This document shows positions 25,936 through 35,790 of a stretch of DNA of 64,000 bases, one piece after another (position 1 is the stretch's first letter; each line of letters starts with the position of its first letter). This stretch comes from Paenibacillus hemerocallicola. GTDB lineage: Bacteria; Bacillota; Bacilli; Paenibacillales; NBRC-103111. The DNA is taken from positions 1 through 64,000 of the forward strand of contig NZ_VDCQ01000018.1 of NCBI RefSeq assembly GCF_006265175.1, read 5' to 3'. The notes below the pieces were generated by a model. That model searched no databases and was not told the DNA's origin. It saw only the letters and a program-made list of their open reading frames with translations. The position numbers and the translations under genes were made by a program.

Positions 25936-26796
25936 TTAATCGGTTGTCGCGCATGCGTCTCTCTTGAATCTCATAACAAGAACGGGGGGAATTTCGTCCC
26001 ACTCGAACTTGCCGAGGCCGCCGCCTTCATCTTTCCGGAAAGTCGGCTCCTCCATACCGTCCAGCACAAACCCCGACGAACCGAACAATCGGATATAGCT
26101 CGATAAAGAGCGGTGGAACATATAATGCGGAACGGGTTGTCCTTGGATCCCGATAGCCTCATAGGATCCCGGCGTCGCATACTGCGCGATATGGACGACG
26201 CTGCGCGATACGACCTCGCCCTCCCGGTCTTCCGTTTCGTACGCCTGTCTCGCGCCCGGAGGCCGGAAGCAAGGGTGGGGGATCGAGAAGACGAACGTTC
26301 CGTGCGGCTTCAAGCATTGCCGGAGCGCTTGTACCAGAGGAGCGATATCCGCAATGTCCATCAAAGCCATGTTGGATACGGCGCCGTCGAACGGCCCCTC
26401 GGCCGCCAGCCTCTCCCAATCGTCGCGGCTCGTCGCATCGGCCACCTTGAACTCGATGCGGTCCGCATAAGCTTGCGACCGCCGCTCCGCCCGCTCGATC
26501 ATCGTGGGACTGTAATCGAACGCCACGACGTTGGCCCCCAGTTCGACGAGCCTTCTCGAAAAGTTGCCGTTGCCGCAGGCGATATCCAGCACCATCTGTC
26601 CTTCCTGTACGGACAGCAAGCGTTCCGTCGCCGGCCGGATCAGCTCGCGATGCCACCGGTTGCTCATCTCTCCCATGTAATCGTCCCAATATCCGGCATT
26701 GTCTTCCCATCTCGATTTCGAAGCTTCGGTCAAATGGCCCCACTCGTTCAAGCGTCTCTCCCCTTTCGACTCGCGTTTGTCCTTCCCGTGTCGCAT
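25936..26796 (-). CDS. class I SAM-dependent methyltransferase
   Basis: A 286-residue methyltransferase. Motif I reads VLDIACGNGNFSRRLVELGANVVAFDYS (SAM-binding glycine loop and acidic ribose ligand), followed by KVADATS and a later SIPHPCFRP segment typical of Methyltransf_11-like proteins in Bacillales. I choose ATG 26796 because AAAAGGTGA lies upstream; a longer frame to 26859 exists. It is adjacent to but not clearly in operon with the GNAT genes. The substrate is unknown. Confidence 0.87.
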   Translation of the reverse strand: MRHGKDKRESKGERRLNEWGHLTEASKSRWEDNAGYWDDYMGEMSNRWHRELIRPATERLLSVQEGQMVLDIACGNGNFSRRLVELGANVVAFDYSPTMIERAERRSQAYADRIEFKVADATSRDDWERLAAEGPFDGAVSNMALMDIADIAPLVQALRQCLKPHGTFVFSIPHPCFRPPGARQAYETEDREGEVVSRSVVHIAQYATPGSYEAIGIQGQPVPHYMFHRSLSSYIRLFGSSGFVLDGMEEPTFRKDEGGGLGKFEWDEIPPVLVMRFKRDACATTD

Positions 26797-27086
26797 CGTT
26801 GGTCGTTCACCTTTTCTATATTCGCTCGAGGCGCCGCTATTTCCTGTTGCCGGCGCCACTCCGCCTACTCGCTTTGACGGATCATGGCAAAATAAGCCCG
26901 CAAAGCGGGGCTTCTGCTCCGATGCTTATCCAATATATTGCGGGGACCCCGAAACTTATAAATTCGGCCATCCGAGGCTCCGGTCATCTATACTCGCCGC
27001 TGAGGCTTGCCTTCGCAACGGTCGGCGCGCAATATACCCCGGCGTGAAAAGCAAACAAATAGCAACGAACATGGAGTCCCGTACCC

Positions 27087-27484
27087 TAACTGTAAAAGAT
27101 GAGGCTGTTGAAACAGTCTGCAAAGAGAGGAAGCGCCGGAGACAAGAGGTGGGGGAATGCGCTCCACATCCGTTAAAATCGTGTTGTTTTTAAGATTTTA
27201 ACGGTTACAACACGATTTTAAAGTCAACCGCTTCGCTTTCCGCACCTTTCCCCCACCTCATTTTGTATGACAAACCTCTCTTTTGACTTTTTCAACAACG
27301 TGAAAAGATGCAGTTAAATTCAGGAAAGAAACGAATATTACCGAAATAACTGGAAATCATGCAGGTAAATCTCCATTAGACAAAGTAATAAGCGAAAACG
27401 AAGGTAAACAACTGTAGATTTTCCAGTTTACTACGGCGGCGGGACAGCTCTCCACCGAAATAACTACATGTTTTCCAGTTAGTT
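27087..27484. repeat. four-arm nested inverted repeat, locus R4, with MITE inserted
   Basis: Outer left TAACTGTAAAAGATG, broken by a MITE and resuming CAGTTAAATTC at 27311. Inner left AATAACTGGAAATCATGCAG (near 27341), inner right AACTGTAGATTTTCCAGTT (near 27410) and outer right AACTACATGTTTTCCAGTT (near 27462). Taking out the MITE restores an outer-left motif like that of locus R2. The remaining part of the gene-free stretch 26797-27593 shows nothing else I can name. Confidence 0.8.
27102..27302. mobile_element. MITE copy 2 (~200 bp palindromic element)
   Basis: Begins AGGCTGTTGAAACAGTC and ends GACTTTTTCAACAACGTG, with the direct repeat AAAAGATG on both sides (27094-27101 and 27303-27310). 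The centre contains TTAAAATCGTGTTG and its complement CAACACGATTTTAA. It is almost entirely self-complementary and has no transposase. Confidence 0.88.
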
Positions 27485-27593
27485 CCGATTTATTCGCCGG
27501 ACTTCCAGACTGCCGTGGTAAAACGAGCGGATGGCTCGGGATAGGACTGCCCCAAAGTGTAACGCCGAATGAGCCAGTCCCGAAATCAGAACG

Positions 27594-27642
27594 AAAAAGC
27601 CTCCAAAACCACTTTAAAAGTGGGATTGGAGGGCTTTAGTTT
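27594..27642 (-). terminator. terminator downstream of beta-helix gene
   Basis: On the minus strand AAAGCCCTCCAA...TTGGAGGCTTTTTC forms a long stem ending in a T run, between the beta-helix stop at 27710 and the repeat region. On the plus strand the same hairpin could also act. Confidence 0.8.
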
Positions 27643-27709
27643 ATCCTTGAAATCGCGGACGAAGCGCGGGCTGAACAAAATCGCAAATGACTTTGGAGAC
27701 AGCCCGGAA

Positions 27710-29653
27710 TTAGCCGATCTGTACGCCTATGCGCACATCGGCCCCGGTGCTGCCGGCCTGCGAAAGCTTGAGCTTGAATACGAGATTCATCGCATCGACG
27801 GCTTGAAGCCGTATATATTCGATATGGCCGTCCCATGTCGCGAGCCTGTCCTCGATGCTCCATGACACTTCGCGGAAATCCGGCTGGTAGATCAGCCGAT
27901 GAGGCACTGTAATCGTCTGCTCCGTCACAATGGACATGTCGAAGGTGAAGAACACCCGGGAACGCGTACCGTAAGGGACGTTGCTCCATGCCGCGCTTAT
28001 TTCCCATTGCTGCGCCCGGTTTTGCAGGTCCGGTCTGCTGCCGGCAAACAGCGGCTTGGACGACGAATTGTTCAACACAAGCCGGATGCTCTCGCAGGTC
28101 GGAGTGCCGGTAGCGGTAAAGCCGGTAGCGGCCTCGTTCACCGTGCCGGTAATGCAGTTGCCCCTGTTTACGTTGCCGCTGCCGGCGTCGCGGACAAGCG
28201 CCGATCCGTTCGTCACGTCGCGTACGTTCAGCTCGACCGATGAAGTGACCGCCCGGACGACGACCGCATCGCCATTGATGCGGTGGGCATTGACTCGGAC
28301 GGACTGATTGACGCCTTCGATCACGGCGGCGCTTCCGGCGTAATAACCTCCCGTCGACGCGTTCGCGTATCCCCGGCTCGTCAACTGGACCGTGTTGTAA
28401 GCGCCGGTCACCTTCAGCGAAGGCCAGCCGTCCTGACTCGGCCCGTTGCGCTGGACGTGCAGGCCGGAGATCTGCATCCCCCACGACGATTCGCACAAGC
28501 AGCCTTCGAGCGGAGGCAGCGGAGGCGCCCCGGCGATCGCGGTCTTGTACTCCGGAGGGATTCTCCCGTTGGCGTGCACCTCCAGAATGGAGACGACACC
28601 CCAGGCCCCGTCCTGAAAGCGGGCCCCTCCGCGGTTATTTTCGCTGACCAGATGCTCCGCCTTGATCCTGCATACGCCGCGCGTCCGAATGCCGTATCCG
28701 TAGTAGACGCCATAAATATGCACGAAGCCCAGCTCGCAATGGCCGTCGTAAGGACTCGTCTCGTCGAGCACGATCCCGTCCAGCGTATCGCCGGCGAACA
28801 GCGACGACGTTCTGCCCGCGATCGCGTAATAGTCCGGCCTCGGCTTGACCCCGACTACGCCGAATACGATTTTGTCCAGCAAAATGTCCCCGGGTCCGCG
28901 AAACACGACGGCCTCCTCCCCCGATATTCTCCCGTGCAGCTCCACCGTGGAATATCGTTCGAACTGCTGTCCGGGATCGCCCATGCATTCGCTGTACAGG
29001 GCATGTGCGGCGATATTGTATACTTCCGCGTTGATCCGGTACCCCCATCCGTATATAGCAATGGCGGAGCCCTGCGTATTGTTATAGCCGTTACCGTCCT
29101 CCCGCCAGCCAATCGCCATATAATTGCCCTCGATCGTCAAATGCTCGATGCCGAAATATCTCGGGGCGAGCGCCGCCCCGTTCGGATTGCCTTTCAGCGT
29201 GTCGAAATCTTTCGTCCGGAATACGTCGCAGTTGGAGCCGGTTTTCAGCCGGATGACCGTATTCCCTTTGCCGGAGCCATGAACGTAATTGCCGGTGTCC
29301 AAAATGAGGGGAGACGAAATTTCGAATACGCCGCACGGAAACAAAACGGAGCATTTGTTGGAGAGCGCGGCATTGATCGCGGCGGCGCAATCGTAGGACG
29401 ACGTTCCGGCGCGAATGCCGGCATGCTCCTCCGGCGGAATGTAGTCCATGACATTCAAGATTCCATCGGCGCTGCAGCCGTCGTCGGCACAGGAGCCGGG
29501 CTCGCCGTACGTATGATGGGTCACGGTCGAGTGTCCGCCCTCCGCTCCCATCGACCCTTGCCGGAATAAAACGCCTGCCGCCAGAGCGGTCCCGGCCGCC
29601 CCCATTTTCACGAGCATCCCTCTTCTGCTGATCTTGCCCGCATGATCCGACAT
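27710..29653 (-). CDS. Tat-exported beta-helix (pectate-lyase-like) protein
   Basis: A 647-residue protein. The N-terminus has a Tat signal KISRRGMLVKMGAAGTALAAG (about residues 8-28). After it come YGEPGSCADDG, the SSYDCAAAINAAL start of a right-handed beta-helix and many short beta coils (for example YFGIEHLTIEGN, NTVQLTSRGYAN). The C-terminus (about 520-647) forms a jelly-roll-like domain. I use ATG 29653 because AAGGAAGG lies upstream; GTG 29662 is possible. It shares its layout with the proteins at 5696-7563 and 54914-56785. It follows an SBP gene closely; the likely substrate is a polysaccharide, which is inference. Confidence 0.87.
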   Translation of the reverse strand: MSDHAGKISRRGMLVKMGAAGTALAAGVLFRQGSMGAEGGHSTVTHHTYGEPGSCADDGCSADGILNVMDYIPPEEHAGIRAGTSSYDCAAAINAALSNKCSVLFPCGVFEISSPLILDTGNYVHGSGKGNTVIRLKTGSNCDVFRTKDFDTLKGNPNGAALAPRYFGIEHLTIEGNYMAIGWREDGNGYNNTQGSAIAIYGWGYRINAEVYNIAAHALYSECMGDPGQQFERYSTVELHGRISGEEAVVFRGPGDILLDKIVFGVVGVKPRPDYYAIAGRTSSLFAGDTLDGIVLDETSPYDGHCELGFVHIYGVYYGYGIRTRGVCRIKAEHLVSENNRGGARFQDGAWGVVSILEVHANGRIPPEYKTAIAGAPPLPPLEGCLCESSWGMQISGLHVQRNGPSQDGWPSLKVTGAYNTVQLTSRGYANASTGGYYAGSAAVIEGVNQSVRVNAHRINGDAVVVRAVTSSVELNVRDVTNGSALVRDAGSGNVNRGNCITGTVNEAATGFTATGTPTCESIRLVLNNSSSKPLFAGSRPDLQNRAQQWEISAAWSNVPYGTRSRVFFTFDMSIVTEQTITVPHRLIYQPDFREVSWSIEDRLATWDGHIEYIRLQAVDAMNLVFKLKLSQAGSTGADVRIGVQIG

Positions 29654-29697
29654 GCACTGCACCTTCCTTCTCGCGCGGTACGCCGCGAACGATTATT

Positions 29698-29757
29698 TAT
29701 TTCTTCTTCTCCGCCTCGATCGCTTTGTTGGTCGCCTCTTCCGTTTCCCGCAATGAA
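29698..29757 (-). pseudogene. relic C-terminal tail of an SBP gene
   Basis: The minus strand encodes SLRETEEATNKAIEAEKKK-stop. It matches the C-terminus of SBP-2 (LRETEEATNKAIDAEKAK) but is not part of the living SBP-3, which ends NKLIEADKK at 29793. It is a fragment left by loss of an SBP-2-like gene. Confidence 0.85.
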
Positions 29758-29792
29758 ACAGCATGCTGACCACTCTGCATCGTTTGCGGATT

Positions 29793-31121
29793 TTATTTTT
29801 TATCGGCTTCGATCAGTTTATTGATTTCTTCATCCGCTTTTCGAAGCGCCGAATTTAAGTCCATCTTTCCTCCAATATACTCGTTCATATATTTCGTAAC
29901 CATATTGAGAGAAGCGGTATCATATCTGCTTCGGGAATAGGGTTTAGCTTCTTTCATCTTGTAGATCGCGGCTAACACATCTTTAGGAATTTGATTCACG
30001 ATTGCGGAATCCTCGTAAATATGGCTTCTGAGCTCCGGCTTATTCACGCTCGGTACCATGCCATCCTTCGCCATTTCAATCTGTCCTTCGTCCGACAACA
30101 ACGTCATCATGACCTGCAAAGCAAATTCCGGGTATTTATTCATTTTTGTGATCATAAATCCGCCGGAAATACCGGAGGGTCCTACTCCCGGAGCTTCTTT
30201 GAATGTAGGATAGGTCGTTGCTCCCCAATTTAATCCGCTCTTAACTGCATCTTCGAATAGCTTATCTTGCGCCAACAACAGAAAGTGAGGAAACATCGCC
30301 AAGTTTTTGGTTTTTAAGAAATCATTTACGCCATTGCTGAATTTCGCGCCACTCGGATAATTACCTGGAATATCGTAGATTTCTTTCCATTTCTCAAACA
30401 TTTTCTTCCAACCGTCATTCGAGATGATAGCCGCTCTTCCTGATTTGGTGTCGACATAGGACAAAGATAATTGCGTCGCCATGCGGTTGATTATCGTACC
30501 TGTCGACATCCCCATATAATTGACTCCTGCGTCGGTGCGGGATAGCTTTTTGGCTAATTGTATATTATCATCCCACGTATTGCCGACCGCCGGATACGGC
30601 ACACCGAACCGATCAAAAATATCCTTATTATAAAACAGCACCAACGGAGGCGTCAGATTCGTTGGAAGCATAAACAGCTTCCCGTTATAGGAACGAATAC
30701 CTTCGATCGTTTGCTGATCTAAGTTGCTGATGTTTAAGTTTAGTTTTTTAATAATGGGATCGAGATCAATAGGAAAGTCGAGATCAAGCAGCAAGGGGGT
30801 ATTGGTGGTAGCTTCGTCGATAATATCCGGAAGGTCACCGGCAGAGATCATGTCTTGAAGCGTTTTCTCGTTGTTTTTGTAGCTGGACATTTGTTCTAAT
30901 GTAACATTCGGATATTTCGTACCGATCACCTTATTTACTCTTGCAAAACTTTCTTTTGTCCTGTTCGAAGCGACTTTAAAAGTAATCGGGCCTTGAGGAG
31001 CTTCTATCTTCGACGGCTGCGATGCCTCTGATTTTTTCTCTTCCTTCACAGAAGCACATCCGGATATTAATGAAACGACGCTTGCTGCTGTTACTGTCAG
31101 CACGATCTTTTTTGTAAACAT
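29793..31121 (-). CDS. extracellular solute-binding lipoprotein (SBP-3), AT-rich
   Basis: A 442-residue lipoprotein. The signal peptide MFTKKIVLTVTAASVVSLISGC carries the lipobox. SBP motifs include KTLQDMISAGDLPDIIDEATTNTP, LFYNKDIFDRFGVPYPA and the charged tail EEINKLIEADKK. It is paralogous to SBP-1, -2 and -4. I start at ATG 31121 because AAGGGAGG lies upstream. Its base composition is visibly more AT-rich than its neighbours (many AAA, ATT and TTT codons), and a relic of a different SBP tail lies just downstream, which together suggest a replaced gene. Confidence 0.92.
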   Translation of the reverse strand: MFTKKIVLTVTAASVVSLISGCASVKEEKKSEASQPSKIEAPQGPITFKVASNRTKESFARVNKVIGTKYPNVTLEQMSSYKNNEKTLQDMISAGDLPDIIDEATTNTPLLLDLDFPIDLDPIIKKLNLNISNLDQQTIEGIRSYNGKLFMLPTNLTPPLVLFYNKDIFDRFGVPYPAVGNTWDDNIQLAKKLSRTDAGVNYMGMSTGTIINRMATQLSLSYVDTKSGRAAIISNDGWKKMFEKWKEIYDIPGNYPSGAKFSNGVNDFLKTKNLAMFPHFLLLAQDKLFEDAVKSGLNWGATTYPTFKEAPGVGPSGISGGFMITKMNKYPEFALQVMMTLLSDEGQIEMAKDGMVPSVNKPELRSHIYEDSAIVNQIPKDVLAAIYKMKEAKPYSRSRYDTASLNMVTKYMNEYIGGKMDLNSALRKADEEINKLIEADKK

Positions 31122-31439
31122 ATTTAGGTCCTCCCTTTCTGATTGTCGCCATGCCAGCTTGTTGAACAAATCCGTAAAAATAGCGTCACGCTTTACTTGA
31201 GAAGCGCATCGAATCCACGGACGGGACTTGTAAAGATATTCGTTTGAACCCAACTGCTGCGCACTTCATTGCTAAGCAGAAAGCAGCATATAACTTTATT
31301 TTGTAATTAAGTATATATTTGTAAATTAATGACGTAGAGTTCCCTTCTCATGCCGGAGATACCGTCCCGACGGCGGGATTCCACAGTAATCCCGCCGATC
31401 GTCGCCGACACCCGTCGCCAGCCCCGTTTCCATGACGAA
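31122..31439. other. intergenic, AT-rich
   Basis: About 320 bp between SBP-3 and the LipO-like SBP-5. It holds an AT-rich stretch near 31280-31340 that may contain the SBP-3 promoter, and a stem CGGCGGGATT...AATCCCGCCG (31371-31398) that may end the upstream gene. No gene is seen. Confidence 0.45.
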
Positions 31440-33167
31440 TCAAAATTGCCGATAAGCGTCGTAGGCGTCCTGATGAATCCGGATTTTGTCGGCCAAGCCC
31501 ATCTTGTGCAGTTCGGCGATATAACGCTCCCATTCCTCGTCGATGCCGCCTTCGACGATCCATTTCGCTTCCATCTCGCTTTGATACGATTGGATGTCTA
31601 CATCCAGCACTTTTAACTGCTGGAGCTGCTCGACCGTATAATACAGGTACTGAGGATACGTCTCCTCCTCCGGGACTATATACGGCTTATACAGCTTATA
31701 AGCTTCGTTCCGCATGCCGCTCGTCTCGTCCAGCACGTAGTTGTCCATCATCGATTTGGTGAAATAGAGAGGAACGGAATTGTAAGGAGCGGCTTCGCCG
31801 ATCCATGCCTCCAACACGGTTTCGCGCGCGGGCAGCGGATTTTGTCTGATTTTGCCGTCAGCCTCCTTCCGAATGTGACTGCCGAACGGGCCCCGCCACA
31901 GCTGGAACGCGGTATCTTCCTCGTTCATGGCGTCAATCAGACGCATCGTAGCTTCCGGGTATTTATTGGCGGACGTAATGGAGAACGTATTCGGCGTAAT
32001 CCGGTTATCCTGCCTTCGCCATGTACGGTCTCCGTTCGGACCTGTCAGCGGGGGAACGAAAGCATATCGCTTCAACCGCTCCAGCGATCCGAGCTCGACG
32101 TTGCCCAGAAACGCCGTAAAAGCGCCATAGACGATTTCCGGAGCGCCGCCCTTTGCCATAAACCGCTTCGCGTCCTGCGTGAACGTCTCCGGATCGATCA
32201 GCTGCTCGGCATACAGCTTATGGATGTACTTGATCGCTTCCTTATATTCCGGCTGAACCGGCTCGTAGCGAACGTGGTTGTCCTTGACCGCCAGCTTGTT
32301 GCCGTCCGGATTCCGTACGCCGAACGCGTTGAACAGGGCGTGGAAATTTTGATTGATGCCGCCGTACAGCGAGGCGAGCGGAATTTCGTCCCGTTTTCCG
32401 TTGCCGTTCGGATCCCGCTCCTTGAACGCTTGAAGCACCCGGTACAATTCATCGGTCGTCTCAGGAACCTCGAGCCCCAGCTTGTCGAGCCATTCCCGGT
32501 TGATCGCCAAATGGTTGCGGTATACCATGTAGTCGTTCGCTTCCATAAACGACAAGGAGTAAATATGGCCGTCGGGCGTGGTCGAAGCTTTCCTCGCTTC
32601 CGGATAGGCGTCGAATACTTTCTTGATGTTGGGCGCATATTTGTCGATCAGATCTTCCAGCGGAATGAGCAAGCCCTGACTGCCGTAACGGACGACGTCG
32701 CTGGACGTCAGACCGGAGAAGAAGACGTCCGGCAGCTCGTTGTTCAGAAACATCCATTTTTTCTTCTCGGTATACGTTTCGCTCGGAATTTGATCCCATT
32801 CGAATTTGATGTTGGTCGCTCTTTCCAAATCGTTGAACGTCTGCATGCGAGAGAAGTCTCCATGCGTAACCGTTTTCCTTACGGCAGCGCGCAGGGTAAT
32901 CGGTTCCCCAACGATCGGCAGCCCCGATGCGTAAAGGCCGGAGCCCGGCACTCCCTGCGCTGCGGAATATTTGCCCGAACCGGCCGTACCGTCATCCGTT
33001 CGTTCTTCGAAGCCTTCATAGCCGACCCATGCCGCCGCTGCAACCATTGCGCCACCCAGCAGCAGAAATGTCTTCGTCCCCATGACCCGCTTCATCCGCG
33101 TCATCCGCTTCACCCATGACATTCGCACCATTCGCCCTTCCGGGATCAGCCGCCTCATTCGTTCCAC
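31440..33167 (-). CDS. LipO-like extracellular solute-binding protein (SBP-5)
   Basis: A 575-residue ABC-type binding protein of the LipO/AlgQ group: the DPNGNGKRDEIP calcium-loop motif, KYAPNIKKVFDAYPE, MEANDYMVYRNHLAINREWLDKLGLE and the C-terminal YDAYRQF are family-typical. The N-terminus has a hydrophobic stretch (about 32-48, ending AAAAWVGYEG) but no lipobox cysteine, so it may be membrane-anchored. The start is uncertain among 33167 and the ATG codons near 33131. It follows the membrane AraC sensor on the same strand, a pairing common in Paenibacillus, but no LplB/YtcP permeases follow. The ligand is unknown. Confidence 0.9.
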   Translation of the reverse strand: MERMRRLIPEGRMVRMSWVKRMTRMKRVMGTKTFLLLGGAMVAAAAWVGYEGFEERTDDGTAGSGKYSAAQGVPGSGLYASGLPIVGEPITLRAAVRKTVTHGDFSRMQTFNDLERATNIKFEWDQIPSETYTEKKKWMFLNNELPDVFFSGLTSSDVVRYGSQGLLIPLEDLIDKYAPNIKKVFDAYPEARKASTTPDGHIYSLSFMEANDYMVYRNHLAINREWLDKLGLEVPETTDELYRVLQAFKERDPNGNGKRDEIPLASLYGGINQNFHALFNAFGVRNPDGNKLAVKDNHVRYEPVQPEYKEAIKYIHKLYAEQLIDPETFTQDAKRFMAKGGAPEIVYGAFTAFLGNVELGSLERLKRYAFVPPLTGPNGDRTWRRQDNRITPNTFSITSANKYPEATMRLIDAMNEEDTAFQLWRGPFGSHIRKEADGKIRQNPLPARETVLEAWIGEAAPYNSVPLYFTKSMMDNYVLDETSGMRNEAYKLYKPYIVPEEETYPQYLYYTVEQLQQLKVLDVDIQSYQSEMEAKWIVEGGIDEEWERYIAELHKMGLADKIRIHQDAYDAYRQF

Positions 33168-33302
33168 GCTCCCGTTTCCCTTTTGTGTCCCCTCCCCGCA
33201 CTTCCATTTTCGGATGCAACTCCACTATACAGTCTTCGGAGGGGAAGCTGTAAATCATCCGTTGCCGTCCGCATATGCGAGCCGTTACATTCGCGCCGTT
33301 GT

Positions 33303-35579
33303 TCAGCCGGAGCCGGATGTGCCGTCCTTTACATACAGCCGCCTGTATTCGCCCGGCGTCATGCCCTCGGCCTCGCGGAATTTGCGGATAAAGCTGGACG
33401 GACTCGCATATCCGATCCGCCCAACCAATTCCCGGATATTATCGTCGCCTGTGCGCAGCAGTTCTTTCGCCTTGTTCAGCCGCACCTCATGGACATACTG
33501 CGAGACGGTATATCCGGTCTGATCCTTGAAATACCGGCTCAAGTAGGAGGACGACATCGACAGCGCCTCCGCCATCGTTTGCAAGGAAAAATGGTAATCG
33601 GCATAGTGCCGTTCGATATAGCCGATCAGCTCCTCCTTCAAAGCGTAATTGCGGCTTTCCTTGCTTTCCTTGATCCGTCCGCCGATGTCCAGGCTGATTT
33701 TGCGGACAAGCTCGGACAGCTCCTCCACCGTCTCGAACGCGAAGAGCGACAGCACGTCGGGAAGCGGCTTCCGGTCTTCGCGCATATTCATTTCGTCCAG
33801 CGGGCGCAAAATCGTATGAATCAGCTCGTAGCAAATCGATCTGGCCATAAACAGCGACGGACCATTCCGGTGAATGAGCCGGATGACCGCGTCCAGACTT
33901 TCCTTGATTTTGTCCGCATCCCCTTGCTTTAAGGAAAGCTCCAGCTCTGCGAGCTCTTTCTTGGAATATCCGCCGGGCACCGACTCCCCGATGTCTCCGA
34001 ACGGGATAATCCGGTTTTTCCCTTTCACCAGCCTGTACTCCAGCGCCGTCGTCGCCTCGATGCAGCATTTCCCGATATGCGAGACATCGCTGCATACGCT
34101 TCCCAGGCCGACGGTCGCATGAAGCCGCCATTTCGCGCGTATCGCTTCCCGGCTTCGCTCCAACGCCTCCAGCACCGGATCGTCATCGGCGCTGTCCGTC
34201 GCCAGGAGAAACAGAAAACGGTCGTTCTCCATGGTGTCGATCCCGTAACCCTCCGTCCCTTCCGGCAGATGCCGCTCCAAATAAGCGATAATCGTCTCCT
34301 TAACCGATTTGTCTTGCCCATCGTCGGGACTGCCCAGCAGAAAGGCGGCTACCCGGTAAAAGGTGCCGGTAAATCCGATGCCGCAGCCGCTCCCGGAACG
34401 GTTGAATTCCCGGATGTCCCGGATATGCCCCTTCAGCAGCTTGTCGAGCAGAAACGCTTTTAGCGCCGGCTTATTGTGCTTCAGCTGCTGGCGCAGCATA
34501 TGGCTATCCTCGGATATGTCGCTGACGGCGAGACGGATCGCCTCGATCTCGTCGCTCCCAGTCGTATTGCGGCCGGCCAGCGCTTCCGCGAAATCTTTCA
34601 GACGGCGAAGCGGATTATAATTCATTTTCATCAGCATGTAGATGACGGCCGCTCCAAGCAGCAGGGTAATAGCCAGCCCCGCGAGAGCGATCTGCTTGAT
34701 TTGAACGACGGGGGCCATCACCCGGATTTTCTCGACGAGCGTCATGTAAGTCCATCCCGTATGCGACGAGCGGATATACGTTACGAAATAGTCGTTGCCG
34801 CCAAGCTCCACGGAAGTCGATCCGCGCACCGCATCCGCCCCGACGCTCGACAACAGGCCCGGAATGTCCAGCCTCGAATCGTCCGCAAGCGATGTCACGA
34901 TGCGGCCCTGCGCATCGACGATGAACGTATTCCCGCCGTAATCCCGCAAAATATTTTGGATCAGGCTTCTTACCGACTTCTCCGTCAGCAGGAAGAGGAC
35001 GTTGCCGTACGGCGCCTCGTCCTTGTACGGAATCGGCACCATGTATGGAATGATCCGGCCCTCCTTCGATATGCCGGCTTCCTCGGCCGGACGAAGCAAG
35101 GAGCTTTTGCCGCGACCGAGGTCCCGCTCGAACTCTTCCTGGCTCCAGCTGCGAAACCGGTAAATCTCGCTCGCGAACCGATCCGCCGGATAGGAGCTGA
35201 ATGACGAATACAGCAGCGGATGATCCCGCATATGCAGCACGATTTCGTATATAAAGCTGTTGCCTGCGGCATAATTTTTCAGCTCCCGGATCGTATTCAT
35301 CCCCTGATAAGCATTTTTGGTCGCCATGTAAGGCGTCAATTCCGGGTTTTGGGAAATTTGATAAGCGATTTTATCCAGCTCGTCGATTTTCACATCGACG
35401 ATTTCCTTCACTTGACTGAGCATGTTCAAATTGCTGCCGGTCACTTCCGCCCGCAGCGTACGGATAAAATCGTTATAAACGATCAGCCCGATCACCAACA
35501 GCGGAACGGCCAATATCGCGATATAAGACAACAAGTAACGGTAAAACCATTTGGAGCGGACGACCGAAAGCGATTTCAA
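33303..35579 (-). CDS. membrane-bound AraC-type sensor regulator
   Basis: A 758-residue protein with two transmembrane segments (about 13-34 and 290-315) bracketing a Cache-like extracellular sensor. A cytoplasmic middle region follows (about 375-520), then a C-terminal HTH_18 domain (about 655-755) with MAEALSMSSSYLSRYFKDQTGYTV and VGRIGYASPSSFIRKFREAEGMTPGEYRRLY. This is the YesN-like architecture in which a membrane sensor is joined directly to the DNA-binding domain. I favour TTG 35579, five codons inside a longer frame, because GGGGG sits 7-8 nt upstream. It is upstream of SBP-5 and likely controls it. Confidence 0.9.
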   Translation of the reverse strand: MKSLSVVRSKWFYRYLLSYIAILAVPLLVIGLIVYNDFIRTLRAEVTGSNLNMLSQVKEIVDVKIDELDKIAYQISQNPELTPYMATKNAYQGMNTIRELKNYAAGNSFIYEIVLHMRDHPLLYSSFSSYPADRFASEIYRFRSWSQEEFERDLGRGKSSLLRPAEEAGISKEGRIIPYMVPIPYKDEAPYGNVLFLLTEKSVRSLIQNILRDYGGNTFIVDAQGRIVTSLADDSRLDIPGLLSSVGADAVRGSTSVELGGNDYFVTYIRSSHTGWTYMTLVEKIRVMAPVVQIKQIALAGLAITLLLGAAVIYMLMKMNYNPLRRLKDFAEALAGRNTTGSDEIEAIRLAVSDISEDSHMLRQQLKHNKPALKAFLLDKLLKGHIRDIREFNRSGSGCGIGFTGTFYRVAAFLLGSPDDGQDKSVKETIIAYLERHLPEGTEGYGIDTMENDRFLFLLATDSADDDPVLEALERSREAIRAKWRLHATVGLGSVCSDVSHIGKCCIEATTALEYRLVKGKNRIIPFGDIGESVPGGYSKKELAELELSLKQGDADKIKESLDAVIRLIHRNGPSLFMARSICYELIHTILRPLDEMNMREDRKPLPDVLSLFAFETVEELSELVRKISLDIGGRIKESKESRNYALKEELIGYIERHYADYHFSLQTMAEALSMSSSYLSRYFKDQTGYTVSQYVHEVRLNKAKELLRTGDDNIRELVGRIGYASPSSFIRKFREAEGMTPGEYRRLYVKDGTSGSG

Positions 35580-35655
35580 TTTATGGACCCCCAATAAAGT
35601 CGGTATATTTCTATTGCGCTTGCTGTTGTCCCTTGCGGTTTTTGATTTTTAGTTC

Positions 35656-35684
35656 TTAATAGAGGAACGTCGTTCCATTTATTG
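35656..35684. repeat. isolated palindromic repeat (GGAAC family)
   Basis: TTAATAGAGGAACGTCGTTCC-ATTTATTG is a single copy of the palindrome found four times at 45370-45556. It lies in the gap between the AraC sensor and the next GNAT gene. Confidence 0.6.
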
Positions 35685-35790
35685 GCCGTATGTCGCCTTT
35701 TCGCTAAATGCATTGCCGCAGCATGTTTATTCGAAATGTTTTCCTGTATGAATCATTCGCGAGACGACCGGAATTTCCTTCCGGTCGAGC

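Noticed and set aside
26699-27193. Plus-strand frame ending in the second MITE as a gene
   Set aside because: The frame's end is made of MITE sequence shared with two other loci, and it runs over the methyltransferase start.
27569-27865. 98-codon plus-strand frame near the beta-helix terminator
   Set aside because: It begins inside a terminator hairpin and continues antisense to the beta-helix gene.
28283-29569. 428-codon plus-strand frame opposite the beta-helix gene
   Set aside because: Antisense shadow of a supported Tat beta-helix gene; arginine-rich and with no motifs.
29698-29777. Short gene of about 24 codons behind SBP-3
   Set aside because: It is in frame from an ATG, but its content is clearly an SBP tail; a relic is more likely than a functional peptide.
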